Positions 1 to 8,730 are shown, counted from the stretch's first letter. The stretch: DNA of 60,393 nucleotides from Clostridia bacterium (GCA_017509785.1 JAFWOT010000025.1:1-60393); one strand, 5' to 3'. Numbers and translations are program-made. The notes: generated from the sequence alone by a model not told the origin.

Positions 1-34
1 AATTGATTTAGAATTTAAATTGAGGGAGCGGTTC

Positions 35-531
35 ATGACCACCAAACAGATCGATTACTGCATCGAGCTTGCACGAACGCTGAACTTCAGCCGGGCAGCC
101 GATAATATGTTCGTCAGCCAGCCCACCTTTTCCTACCAGATCAGGCTTTGGAGGATGAGGTCGGCTTCGCGATCTTTGAGAGAAGCGGAAAGGGCGCATC
201 CCTTACCCCTGCAGGCGCGCAGTTTGTTTCCTTTCTGACCGGTATGCGGCAGGATCTGAAACGCGCCGTCGAGCAGGGACAGAATTTCAGCGCAAAGTAC
301 CGTGACAGCATTTCCATCTGTATGATGGTGCGGCAGGCTGTTTTCTTCCTCCCCGAGGCCATGCGGGTATTATCGGAGTCGGAGCCAAACGTCCGGATCA
401 CTTCGCTTTTCCGGTATGAGAACAGCACAGAATTGTTCCTTCAGAATGAAGCAGATATCGTCTTTGCACTGAAAGAAAAGACGAAACAGGTCGCGGGTAT
501 CATTCCGTTTTTGCTTCCTTCCCTCCTTTAG
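35..531 (+). pseudogene. Broken LysR-family transcriptional regulator (frameshifted, C-terminally truncated)
   Basis: The first reading frame gives a typical LysR winged-helix start, including FSRAADNMFVSQPTFSYQI, from an ATG at 35 with GAGGGAG six bases upstream. Around 141-146 the frame is lost. The next frame continues the family sequence (ALEDEVGFAIFERS, then SLTPAGAQF) as if one base were missing. The effector domain stops at 531 after about 165 residues in total, whereas LysR proteins usually have about 300. A DNA-binding regulator is the clear ancestor. The present copy cannot make an intact protein unless the frameshift is a sequencing error, and even then the C-terminal half is missing. 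Its target is unknown. Confidence 0.8.
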
Positions 532-620
532 CTTTGCACACATCATAGCAGAAACAATGGTACGATTTTGGGGCATAAGAAAAGTTTGAATAGTCTGCTC
601 CGGGCATGATATATGATCGA

Positions 621-2126
621 TTATTCTTCCGACACCTCTCTCAGCCGTTCCCATATCTTGACCATGGCGAGGGTATCGAGCTCGCAGTATTTGAGGAGGT
701 TTTTCCGCGTGCGCTCAAGCTCATCGGGCTCCATATGCTCCATCGCGGGGAAGGCGTTCATGGCCTCGCTGCCGTTATGGATATCCTCGAGGTTGTGATA
801 ATCTAGCTCGGGATCATCCGGGAACAGCGCCGGCAGCACGCTCTTGATCGAGAAGCTGCCGCCCATGGCGGGGTTGTAGTACCAGCCCGATTGGAACGGA
901 ACGAGCAGGTCTACAACGTTTTCGCGGATGTTCATAAGATGCTCCGCAAGGTCGGGGAAAAGCTCCGCTAGGTATTTAAGCCTTCCGCACTCGAAGGACT
1001 TGTTATACGCGGTCACGCATACGTCCCTTGGGATATCGCGGCAGAGGGCTTCCGCAATGGCCCTTCGCGGATCGGAGCCCGCCTCCGCAAGGAATTCGCG
1101 GTGATGAAGCTCCCCTCCCTCGCGCTCGATATAGTGCAGGGAATACTGGAAGGGTATCTGCTCAAACGGCTTCGAGCCAATATAGCGCGGCACGGCGTAC
1201 TGCACAGTCTCGAAATCGAGGAAATACAGCGGATACGAAAGCTTTTCCATGAACTCCGAAATGCATTCAGCATCGACGACGTCACCGTAACCGTGCAGGG
1301 TGCAGTCGATCTGGCGAAGCTGCTTTAAGTCATGTATTGTTCTCGACTTCCACAGCTCCGGAAATGCGATCTCGCCGCAATAATAGTGTCCGAGCTTCGT
1401 CTTGAACGGCATGCGGTACAGGTCGAATACGTTCGGCCTCGGCAGCTCCCGTGTGCAGTACGCCCAATAGGGGCAGTCATACGGCGAATGGCAGGCCTCG
1501 GAAAGATCGATGGGCGGCTCGTCCGGAGAATCAAGATACCGCTCGGCAATGAGCAGCAGCTCCTCCACCTCGCGGCTCTTCTCCGCGACCGTCTCCGAAA
1601 CGTCGGTGACGCGGAAGAGCTCGTCGAGCTTCAGCGTGCCTTCGAACACGTACTCGTTGTTTATGACGATGACGTATGTGCCCGTGACGGTGACTCCACA
1701 ATGCTCCAGCACGTATTTCTGATAGGCGACGTCGGCGGCGTAGACCTCCCGCTCGCCGTGAGTGGAGCTCTTGACCTCGTAGATCGCCCAACCGCCGTTC
1801 TCCCTTTTGAGGATGTCGACCGCGCAGTAGAGCCCGTTATACGAGAACGACGCCTCGCAGATGTTCGGCGTGCCGCGCTCCATCTCGGTCTTCGTCGCAT
1901 CGATCATCTTCGTAAGATCGAGCCTTTCGCCGTCGTACGCGGTCACTTCGACGAAATCGCCGAAAAGGCCCATGGCAAGGTCGCCGACCTCGCTGCCCGT
2001 TCTCATACGGGCAAGCGTCGCTTCGTCCAAGGTCTTAAGCTCCGGCTTGTGTTTTAAGAGCCACGCGAGCTTCGGGCACTGCCACAGCGCGCAGTATTTG
2101 GATTTGGAGAGATACAGCGTGCTCAT
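621..2126 (-). CDS. DUF2779-type protein: Cas4-like Fe-S nuclease domain fused to DnaQ/RNase H-like exonuclease domain
   Basis: The 501-residue protein has two nuclease-like halves. Residues 1-230 resemble Cas4-type PD-(D/E)XK nucleases, with D104, E117 and K119 (in YEVKSS) and four cysteines (C17, C212, C218, C224) placed like a [4Fe-4S] ligand set. Residues 300-500 carry an RNase H/DnaQ-like core starting FLDFET (D304, E306) and ending in a YCELDT motif. I recognise this as the DUF2779 architecture. Its biological role is not established; DNA or RNA end processing is inferred. It is the last gene of a minus-strand operon and starts two bases after the small gene at 2129-2296. No CRISPR repeats lie nearby. 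Confidence 0.8.
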   Translation of the reverse strand: MSTLYLSKSKYCALWQCPKLAWLLKHKPELKTLDEATLARMRTGSEVGDLAMGLFGDFVEVTAYDGERLDLTKMIDATKTEMERGTPNICEASFSYNGLYCAVDILKRENGGWAIYEVKSSTHGEREVYAADVAYQKYVLEHCGVTVTGTYVIVINNEYVFEGTLKLDELFRVTDVSETVAEKSREVEELLLIAERYLDSPDEPPIDLSEACHSPYDCPYWAYCTRELPRPNVFDLYRMPFKTKLGHYYCGEIAFPELWKSRTIHDLKQLRQIDCTLHGYGDVVDAECISEFMEKLSYPLYFLDFETVQYAVPRYIGSKPFEQIPFQYSLHYIEREGGELHHREFLAEAGSDPRRAIAEALCRDIPRDVCVTAYNKSFECGRLKYLAELFPDLAEHLMNIRENVVDLLVPFQSGWYYNPAMGGSFSIKSVLPALFPDDPELDYHNLEDIHNGSEAMNAFPAMEHMEPDELERTRKNLLKYCELDTLAMVKIWERLREVSEE

Positions 2127-2128
2127 GT

Positions 2129-2296
2129 TTACTCCTCGTATTGTTCAATTGCCTTTTGGCGCTTGCGGTCGTAGGCGCGCTTGTCCTTCACAGTGCGGGT
2201 GACGGGATTCACAGTTCCCCAGGTCAAGCGCTGTTCGCTGTCGAGCTCGCGGCGTTTGCGCTTGGAGAGCTTTTTGTATGGGATGAATTTGGGCAT
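2129..2296 (-). CDS. Small basic conserved protein (55 aa)
   Basis: This short frame begins MPKFIPYKKLSKRKRRELD, continues with a TWGTVNPVTR segment and ends QYEE. An AGGAG ribosome site lies seven bases before the ATG. The protein is rich in lysine and arginine, which would suit nucleic-acid binding. I recall similar 50-70 residue proteins beginning MPKFIPY in Clostridia, none with an assigned function. It sits nine bases after the nuclease gene at 2306 and two bases before the DUF2779 gene, so it is almost certainly co-translated with both. The frame and start are well supported; the function is unknown. Confidence 0.75.
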   Translation of the reverse strand: MPKFIPYKKLSKRKRRELDSEQRLTWGTVNPVTRTVKDKRAYDRKRQKAIEQYEE

Positions 2297-2305
2297 GGCT
2301 ATCTC

Positions 2306-3157
2306 CTAAACAAGATCCAAAACATCAATGTATTTTTTATTAAACTTTCGGTAATACGAAAACAGGTCCTTGTTTCCCGAAACCGCTTCGAGCGTTTTTA
2401 ACGCAAGCTCCTCCCAATTAATATTCCTGATCCTCGGCTGTTCCAGACTTTCAATATATCGTCTGCCTGCCTCGATCCCGGGAGAGCAGTTTCTTCTGGG
2501 TGTAATAAATATTACCCAATCGTTCTTTCCCGCAAAGACAATGTTCCTGTTGATCTGATAGTTATCATAGAACGCTTCCATTCCCAGATCGAGATACGGA
2601 CTTGCATTCATCATATGAGAATAGATGCTTTTCCACTTGCGGTCGTACTTATCTGGATCGTTCGCGTCGGGAGAGATCCCCCCGAATTCTGACTCCGTGT
2701 ATTTGATTTCGAACGATATGTTCGTCCCGTCGTCAAGCCGGATATAGAAATCGAAATTGGTTCTCTCGGAGCGATCAGGCTCATATTCAAACGCCGCAGA
2801 GACGATCCCAGCGTCCTTTGCGAGCTCAATGCCGCAGCTGCGCAGCACAGACAGCAGAAGCGCCTCATGCTCGACGCTTTTGTTTTCGAAAAATTTTTTG
2901 AAAAAGCTTATGCACATTACCTGGGATGAATTCATGTGCCTGGCCCCGGGATGGTATTTGATGACGTCCCGCGTAAGGTCTCCCTTCATGCTGCAGCTAA
3001 GAGGCGCTTTTCCGTCGATGAAGTTAAGGCTCAGATCGCGATAGATATGATCGTATTTTTTGCCATGCCATTCGCCTCTGTCGACGGTCTTGGGGACTGA
3101 GGCTCCCATGATGGTCTGTACTCTTTGCGCAAATGAAGACATAGCCATTGAGTTCAT
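2306..3157 (-). CDS. PD-(D/E)XK nuclease, PGN_0703-type putative restriction endonuclease
   Basis: The 283-residue protein carries a nuclease core with D136 (in TNFDFYIRL) and E150-x-K152 (in ISFEIKYTE), the D...ExK arrangement of PD-(D/E)XK enzymes. The overall sequence resembles the family annotated as PGN_0703 putative restriction endonucleases. The substrate is unknown and no methyltransferase partner is nearby. The ATG at 3157 overlaps the rtcB stop as ATGA. The in-frame ATG at 3148 has a better-spaced AAAGGA and may be the real start. Coupling to rtcB suggests a shared RNA or DNA damage or repair role, which is inference. Confidence 0.7.
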   Translation of the reverse strand: MNSMAMSSFAQRVQTIMGASVPKTVDRGEWHGKKYDHIYRDLSLNFIDGKAPLSCSMKGDLTRDVIKYHPGARHMNSSQVMCISFFKKFFENKSVEHEALLLSVLRSCGIELAKDAGIVSAAFEYEPDRSERTNFDFYIRLDDGTNISFEIKYTESEFGGISPDANDPDKYDRKWKSIYSHMMNASPYLDLGMEAFYDNYQINRNIVFAGKNDWVIFITPRRNCSPGIEAGRRYIESLEQPRIRNINWEELALKTLEAVSGNKDLFSYYRKFNKKYIDVLDLV

Positions 3158-4287
3158 CCTTTCTTCTGGCTGTAAAACCTGTCGCTCGATTTGAAGTTAT
3201 AGATCGGGCGGATCTGCTTTTCGATTTTGGCGGTATCGCCGATGGCGTCTATTATCGTCTGCGGATCCTTATACGCCATGGGGCATTCGTCGAGGGTGTC
3301 GGCGCTGACGGAGGTGGTGAAGATGCCCTCCATGCTCTTTTTGAAATCGGAGAGGGTGAAGCTGTTCTCCGCCTGAGTGCGGCTGAAGAGCCGCCCCGCG
3401 CCGTGGGGTGCGCTTTGGTTCCAATCGTCGTTGCCGAGCCCTGTGCAGATGAGGGCTCCGTCGCGCATGTTGAGCGGGATCAGCAGGCGCTCACCCTCGC
3501 GCGCAGAGACCGCGCCCTTTCGCAGGATCATATGCTCCATGTCGATATAATTGTGAACGGTCGTGAAGAAATCCGCCTTGTGCAGCTTCAGCGCGTCCAG
3601 TATGCACTCCTTGATGATTTGGCGGTTGAGCGCGGCGAAGCGCTGCATGAGCGCCATGTCGTGAAGGTAGCTGTCCCTGTCCTCGCCCGTCAGATAGGCG
3701 AGCTCGAAGGGGATCCCGGTCTGCTTCCTGCCGCCGATATTCGCGTACGCCTTGTTCTGATAGTGTTCCGCGACCTGCAGGCCGAGATTGCGGCTGCCGG
3801 TGTGGATGACGAGATAGAGGTTTTCCTCGTCGTCGCGGTCGACCTCGATAAAATGGTTGCCGCCGCCCAACGTGCCGAGGCTCTCCTTCGCCCTGCGGGT
3901 ATCGACCTTTTTGAAGCAGCGCAGCTCCTCTATGTCGATTCGCCCGTGGCTGCGGTGGGGACGTTCGCGCACGTCGCGCCCATGGGGGATGTTTTTCGTG
4001 ATGAACGAATCGAGCTCGGGGAGGTTTATGCGCTTTTCCTCAAGCCGCACAACGTCCATGCCGCAGCCGATATCGACTCCGACGAGGTTGGGCACGACGA
4101 AATCGCCCACAGTCATGGTAGTTCCGATGGTGCAGCCCTTGCCCGTGTGAACGTCGGGCATGATGCGGATCTTCGAGCCAGCGGCGAACGGCTGATCGCA
4201 AAGCGCGCGGATCTGCCCCTCCGCGGAGGGCTCGATGAAGTCGGTGTAAACTTTTGCGGTGGCGTAGGTGCCGGGGATCTCAATCAT
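3154..4287 (-). CDS. rtcB: RNA-splicing ligase RtcB family
   Basis: RtcB enzymes join RNA 2',3'-cyclic phosphate (or 3'-phosphate) ends to 5'-OH ends using GTP and Mn2+. The family motifs are all present: MPDVHTGKG with D45, GVDIGCGM with C75, GGGNHFIEV with H145, HTGSRNLG with H162, a histidine at 245, and HGAGR with H295, which matches the guanylylated histidine. At 377 residues it is of the shorter bacterial type. AAAGGA precedes the ATG by eight bases. It heads an operon with two nucleases and a small basic protein. That context suggests repair or processing of cleaved RNA, but the physiological substrate cannot be read from sequence. Confidence 0.92.
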   Translation of the reverse strand: MIEIPGTYATAKVYTDFIEPSAEGQIRALCDQPFAAGSKIRIMPDVHTGKGCTIGTTMTVGDFVVPNLVGVDIGCGMDVVRLEEKRINLPELDSFITKNIPHGRDVRERPHRSHGRIDIEELRCFKKVDTRRAKESLGTLGGGNHFIEVDRDDEENLYLVIHTGSRNLGLQVAEHYQNKAYANIGGRKQTGIPFELAYLTGEDRDSYLHDMALMQRFAALNRQIIKECILDALKLHKADFFTTVHNYIDMEHMILRKGAVSAREGERLLIPLNMRDGALICTGLGNDDWNQSAPHGAGRLFSRTQAENSFTLSDFKKSMEGIFTTSVSADTLDECPMAYKDPQTIIDAIGDTAKIEKQIRPIYNFKSSDRFYSQKKG

Positions 4288-4357
4288 TATCTTTTTAATC
4301 CTTTTCTACCTTTTAGAACCTTGTTTCTTCTAAAACATATTGATTGCGATAAGCTTT

Positions 4358-4491
4358 CGCCGCTCTCGCGGCGATGGGCTTGAGCTTCTCTGCCGATTTT
4401 TTGGTTCAAGAAGGACAACTGCACTAATAATGCCGATCTTCAAGCCCGCCACGGAAGGGTTAAGGGCGTAGAGAGCCCAGAGCCCTTAACC
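4358..4491. repeat. Two inverted repeats in the rtcB upstream region
   Basis: TCGCCGC/GCGGCGA arms form a hairpin at 4358-4374, and GGTTAAGGGC pairs with GCCCTTAACC at 4458-4491. Neither is followed by a clear T-run, so I do not call them terminators. No gene was recognised between 4288 and 4506. They may be leader structures of the rtcB operon or of the gene at 4507. Confidence 0.4.
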
Positions 4492-4506
4492 GAAACATTA
4501 TTTCAA

Positions 4507-5127
4507 TTAAAGTCCATATTTTTTGGAGTACCAAAGATACTTGTCTACCAACTTATGCGTGTATTGTTCGCCATTGGGACGATTAGGTAAGGATTCCAAA
4601 AACCTTTTATGAACAGTGCAAAAAGTATTGTAATCCTCCAGCTTTGCAGGAGTTATCTTTTGATCGTAAAAAGAATACTTGTCGTTGAGGTCACAAAGCG
4701 CTGCTCGAGCATAGCTATCCATTATTGGAAAATCGGCGGCATTACAGAAGCTACAATACTTGGATGCAAACGACCATGCTGCATTATACCTTTTTATATC
4801 TTCGTCTGAGCCTGTTGCTATGTACCGAAACGCAGCTATTCTTTCTTCTGCATTTTTAGAGTGCAGCATACTTTCAAGCTCAGGTTTAGCAACAATACGC
4901 AAAGCCATTGTTTTGACATCAATGGTTTTTGATTCTGATTCTGTGTTATTCAGCCTCGTGCTGTAAAATGTATTGAGCAGAGTAACACGAATTATAGCTG
5001 TGTCCTCATCAATATGTTGATTCTGAACGAACGCATTGCGTAAAACGCGTTCTTTAAGCGCCTCTTGCTTATCAAAATCATCGATGCCTTTTTCGATACG
5101 GGCAATCAACTTTTGATCCTTAATCAT
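4507..5127 (-). CDS. AT-rich protein of unknown function (206 aa)
   Basis: I chose the ATG at 5127 because GGAGG lies eight bases upstream; an ATG at 5133 is too close to it. The protein is mostly helical in appearance. It has a central segment with a CSFC pair followed by FPIMDSYARAAL, and a C-terminal part ending DKYLWYSKKYGL. That layout loosely recalls helix-hairpin-helix glycosylase-like proteins, but I cannot assign a family. Its codons are visibly richer in A and T than those of neighbouring genes, as expected for recently acquired DNA. It is separated from rtcB by 220 bases that contain inverted repeats, so it may be an independent unit. Confidence 0.65.
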   Translation of the reverse strand: MIKDQKLIARIEKGIDDFDKQEALKERVLRNAFVQNQHIDEDTAIIRVTLLNTFYSTRLNNTESESKTIDVKTMALRIVAKPELESMLHSKNAEERIAAFRYIATGSDEDIKRYNAAWSFASKYCSFCNAADFPIMDSYARAALCDLNDKYSFYDQKITPAKLEDYNTFCTVHKRFLESLPNRPNGEQYTHKLVDKYLWYSKKYGL

Positions 5128-5263
5128 TTTCATTTCCTCCAATTCTGTTTCTTTAGTATTTTTCCGCCGCTCTATGGGCGGCACTTATATTAACGATCGC
5201 ATCAACCCAAATAACTCCGCAAATTGCACCAAAGCACAAAATATATTATTGCGGTGTCATTCG

Positions 5264-6328
5264 CTACTGCAAGTTATCCTTATAAACCTCCACCGTTCTC
5301 ACGGCGGTTTCAATCACCTTTTCTGCAAGGCTTTTCGGTTCCAGCACCACCACGTCCGGCGCAAAGCTTCTTGCGAACTGCAGCATCGACATTTCGTTCA
5401 CCGTTGCGGTGACGGTCACGGTCCCGTCGGTCTCGTCCGAGAAGCGGATCTCCTTGCCGAACATATCGATGACGTCCGAGATCATGGGCTTCACTATGCG
5501 GAACTTCGCCCGCACGTTTTCGCTCGAGAACATATAGATATGCTCGCGCATGTACTCCGCGAGGTCGAGCCGCCGCTCCTTCGCCCAAGGGAGGCTCTCG
5601 AAGGGCTTGACGGGCTCTTCCAGTATCTTCACGTCCGCTATGCGGTCCACGCGGTAATTGGAGATATCGTCGTACTTATCGTAATTGCAGATGAGGTAGT
5701 ACTTCCCCTCCTTCGCCGCCATCTGATAGGGGTTCACAACGTATTCCCGCACGCTGCCGTCCTCGCGGAGCTTGGGGTGCAGCTTCTTATCGACGCCGTA
5801 TTCGAGGTATTGAAACCTCACCTTGCGGCCTTCGTGGATCGCCTCGCCGAGCAGTTCGATATTTAGGAAGAGCTGCGGGTTCTCCGGAAGGTTGTCCGGC
5901 ACGGTGTGAACGTGCTTCATGTGCGAGCGGAAGTACTTGCTTGATAGCCCTTCGAGCTTTTCCGCAAGCTCTTTTCGCTGCGAATGCGGTATGTGCCCCG
6001 AAAACAGTACGCTGTCGATAAGCATGCGGAGCTCCGCGTCCGAGAAATCCCGCACGAGGTAGATATCCGTTATGAGAGGCTGCTCCTCCTTTTCGCCGGT
6101 CTCGGCGTTCGGCATCATGCGCTTCTTTTCGGGCGAAGCGGGCTTGATCTCAAACCCCGCGTCAATAAGAAAGTCGATATTACGGCGCACAGCCTTGCGG
6201 TCCACGGTCATGCCGTACTCATCCTCAAGATACTTGATTATCTCCTTCTGTGAGATCGGGTGAGCCGCGTCGGAATGCCTTTGCAATATCCTGAGTATGT
6301 TGATCGTGATCAGCTTTTTTGCGTACAT
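5264..6328 (-). CDS. WYL-domain transcriptional regulator
   Basis: The 354-residue protein has an N-terminal winged helix (about residues 8-80, with QKEIIKYLEDEYG and AVRRNIDFLIDAGFEI). A WYL domain in the middle contains VRFQYLEYG and then NPYQMAAKEGKYYLICNYD with the arginine-rich SNYRVDRI segment. A WCX-like C-terminal extension follows. WYL regulators bind nucleic-acid-derived ligands and commonly control defence or DNA-damage genes. The ATG at 6328 has GGGGTGAT upstream, and a strong promoter lies at 6348-6376. The position between the rtcB operon and a helicase-HNH gene fits a local regulator, but no operator was identified. Confidence 0.88.
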   Translation of the reverse strand: MYAKKLITINILRILQRHSDAAHPISQKEIIKYLEDEYGMTVDRKAVRRNIDFLIDAGFEIKPASPEKKRMMPNAETGEKEEQPLITDIYLVRDFSDAELRMLIDSVLFSGHIPHSQRKELAEKLEGLSSKYFRSHMKHVHTVPDNLPENPQLFLNIELLGEAIHEGRKVRFQYLEYGVDKKLHPKLREDGSVREYVVNPYQMAAKEGKYYLICNYDKYDDISNYRVDRIADVKILEEPVKPFESLPWAKERRLDLAEYMREHIYMFSSENVRAKFRIVKPMISDVIDMFGKEIRFSDETDGTVTVTATVNEMSMLQFARSFAPDVVVLEPKSLAEKVIETAVRTVEVYKDNLQ

Positions 6329-6347
6329 GTTATCACCCCACACGAGC

Positions 6348-6376
6348 ATTATATCTTATCCGATACCATAATACAA
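6348..6376 (-). promoter_or_regulatory. Sigma-A promoter of the WYL regulator
   Basis: On the minus strand TTGTAT (6371-6376) and TATAAT (6348-6353) are separated by exactly 17 bases. The -35 box abuts the helicase terminator hairpin at 6377. Confidence 0.7.
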
Positions 6377-6408
6377 GAAAAGATGCGGCAAAAACGCCGC
6401 ATCTTTTC
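6377..6408 (-). terminator. Terminator downstream of helicase-HNH gene
   Basis: GAAAAGATGCGGC and GCCGCATCTTTTC form a perfect 13-base stem with a six-base loop, ten bases past the helicase stop. On the minus strand a CTTTTCTT stretch provides the T-rich tail. Confidence 0.7.
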
Positions 6409-6417
6409 GTTGTAAGG

Positions 6418-8730
6418 CTATTCATTTTCGGGTAGTTCTTCCGAAGTACTCCGAGAGGATGGAGCCTCCGGGTTTTCCGTTTCATCATCTGTTTTGTTCC
6501 CACGCTCCCGATTTATCTTCCAATACAAAAGTCTGAGGTTTTCCTTTACCGTTTTTCCGCCTTTTGATATGGGTACTATATGGTCGATCTCAAATTCTCT
6601 TTTCGCCTTGGACTTATACGTTCTACCTTTCCATGGCAACGCCGAAACATAGCAGTTTTCTTCCGCATCATAAGCCTTGGCATAAACATAATCGTGCAGC
6701 TCCTGCCAGTATTCGGGATAATACTTGCGAAGCTCGCCCATATCCATGTCTTCCTTCTTAGGAAGTATGAACTGCGGGCCCTTGAGCTCCTGCCTGTCTT
6801 TGTTTATGACCTTGCTGTTCACATAATTGAAAAAGAAGTCAAAATCCCTGTACCAATTATGGATATTGCCGTCGTCTAGCCATATCTCATAAAGCATTGC
6901 ACGCTTATCTTCATATGTTTCTAGCGTTTTATACTTATCATAGACAGATAATACGAATTCGTTTATATCTACTCTTCCCTCGAGAGGCAGTATCACAGGA
7001 AGGGATCCCGATTCAAGATAACACTTGACTAAATCGGAAACTAAAGCGCTGGAGAATTTGATAAGAGATCCGTCGCAGCGTTCCGCATACTTGAAATACA
7101 ACTCCGAAGCAATTTCGTGCACCTCATTATCGGAATAGAAACTGTCGAGTCTGACCGTTTTTTTGATATCCTCAAGCACGCCCTCAAAAGCGGCTCTGGA
7201 TTCATCATATACCGGCCAGCTCTCGACCGCGGCCGTTTCATCGTCAAAATCGGGATCCGTGCAATATGACAAAACTCCATATGGATAAATGTTTTTTGCG
7301 TTTGGCGCGGCCTCGGGCGTAATATGGTAATATGCTACTGCAACGGCGCCGACGTCGGAAACGCGGATCAGCTCGACCGGCTTTTTCCGGCTCTCGTTTT
7401 GATCGTCTGAAATGAAGTCGTCTCCCTCCATCAGCTCCTTGGGACTCGGATAATCGATCATATCTCGCCATTCATCGATGAACCATACGATGTATGCCTC
7501 CTTCGTCCCATGCGCGGCGGGGCCTCTTAATGCTCTGCCTATCATCTGCTCGGTCAATATCCTCGACTTCGTCGGGCGGGCAAGGAAAACGGTTTGAATA
7601 TTGGGTATGTCCGTGCCCTCCGACAGGATATTGACGTTTATCAGCACCTCCAGATCGCCCTCTCTGAAAGCGTTAATTTTTTGCGGATTCTCACTTGAGG
7701 CGCTGAACCTTCCCGATTCATCCAAAAGGCCCGATATTACATAATCCGATTTAACCCCGACGCTCTTGAATATCGAATCGAGCGCGATGGCATTGAATCT
7801 GTTCACGGCGAATACGACCGTTTTGCCGTAACGCTTCCTGTTCTTAAGATAGGTATCGACTATCAAACGGTTCCTGCCGGAATTATCGAATATCTCACGC
7901 AGCTTTTCTTCGCCGATGGCGGTGATCTCGCTGCGGCGGAGCTTTCTTATATCGCTATCATCGAGCACAGTCGTCATATCAACGCCGGTCTTGATTTTAT
8001 CCTCATATATTGGGACAGCCAGTATCTGTTCCCTGTACAGCTGGTTTTTGTCGACGCTGTAAACGATACCGCCTCCCGTATGGAATATCCTTTTGAGAGA
8101 ACCACTCTCCCTTTTGTCGGTACGGTATGGGGTAGCTGTCAGTCCAAGTACGTCAAGATGCGGGATGTTCCTTTTTATCGCGTTTATTATCCTCCTGTAT
8201 GAGTTGGCGGCTGCATGATGCGCTTCGTCTATAACAAGGAGCAGCCTGCGTTCCACACGTTTATCCTTCCCCTTGGCCCAATTCAAGTAATACGAAAGGT
8301 TCTCCCCCGAAACGGCGCTTTGTCTGCTTGCAATTATCACATCGGGCTTCCCTTCCTTGATCGCAGTGCTCCTGCCGAATTCTCCTGAAACCAAAAGGAC
8401 GCGAAAGCTCTCCCTTGAGGACAGGGTATCAAACGTGGTATTTTCATAGAATGACTGGCCTGCCTGCTTTATAAGCTCGCTTCGATGAGCGATCCAGAGC
8501 ACCTTTATTCCTTTGTCAACATAGTTTTTTATTATCCAGTTGGTCGCCGTAAAGGTCTTTCCCGCGCCGGTCGGCAGCACAAGGATAGATGAGAATCCTT
8601 CCGGATTCTGTGCGTGCAGGAAATCCATCGCACTAAACGCCTTCTCCTGAAAATGATATGGAGACTTGATCGCAACGTGACGCTCTGTGGTGAAAAGATA
8701 ATTGGATCTGTCCGGTGTATAATCCATCAT
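6418..8730 (-). CDS. Superfamily 2 DEAH helicase with C-terminal HNH endonuclease domain
   Basis: The 770-residue protein has a complete SF2 helicase core: Walker A LPTGAGKT (55-59), DEAH (168-171), motif III TATP (198-201) and motif VI QMIGRALRG near residue 410. A long middle region follows. The C-terminal HNH motif has EIDHIVPISKGG and then ENLRLLYWKINRERGN at about 712-745. The combination predicts ATP-driven remodelling of DNA or RNA coupled to strand cleavage. Such fusions occur as single-gene or partnered defence proteins, but no characterised system is recognised here. Two ATGs are adjacent (8730 and 8727), with AGGAGG upstream. The gene has its own promoter and terminator and is therefore a single-gene unit. 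Confidence 0.85.
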   Translation of the reverse strand: MMDYTPDRSNYLFTTERHVAIKSPYHFQEKAFSAMDFLHAQNPEGFSSILVLPTGAGKTFTATNWIIKNYVDKGIKVLWIAHRSELIKQAGQSFYENTTFDTLSSRESFRVLLVSGEFGRSTAIKEGKPDVIIASRQSAVSGENLSYYLNWAKGKDKRVERRLLLVIDEAHHAAANSYRRIINAIKRNIPHLDVLGLTATPYRTDKRESGSLKRIFHTGGGIVYSVDKNQLYREQILAVPIYEDKIKTGVDMTTVLDDSDIRKLRRSEITAIGEEKLREIFDNSGRNRLIVDTYLKNRKRYGKTVVFAVNRFNAIALDSIFKSVGVKSDYVISGLLDESGRFSASSENPQKINAFREGDLEVLINVNILSEGTDIPNIQTVFLARPTKSRILTEQMIGRALRGPAAHGTKEAYIVWFIDEWRDMIDYPSPKELMEGDDFISDDQNESRKKPVELIRVSDVGAVAVAYYHITPEAAPNAKNIYPYGVLSYCTDPDFDDETAAVESWPVYDESRAAFEGVLEDIKKTVRLDSFYSDNEVHEIASELYFKYAERCDGSLIKFSSALVSDLVKCYLESGSLPVILPLEGRVDINEFVLSVYDKYKTLETYEDKRAMLYEIWLDDGNIHNWYRDFDFFFNYVNSKVINKDRQELKGPQFILPKKEDMDMGELRKYYPEYWQELHDYVYAKAYDAEENCYVSALPWKGRTYKSKAKREFEIDHIVPISKGGKTVKENLRLLYWKINRERGNKTDDETENPEAPSSRSTSEELPENE

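Noticed and set aside
1..540. Transposon insertion as the cause of the LysR truncation
   Set aside because: No transposase, terminal inverted repeats or target duplication were seen around 500-620.
621..2126. Possible CRISPR locus because of the Cas4-like domain
   Set aside because: No direct-repeat array and no cas1, cas2 or effector gene are visible. The DnaQ-like fusion indicates DUF2779 instead.
3148..4383. 411-codon plus-strand open frame opposite rtcB
   Set aside because: It mirrors a gene with all RtcB catalytic motifs; its translation is low-complexity and it has no ribosome site. It is an antisense shadow from high GC.
4358..4491. Terminators or a small RNA upstream of rtcB
   Set aside because: Two inverted repeats exist, but neither has a T-run and no promoter for an RNA gene was found.
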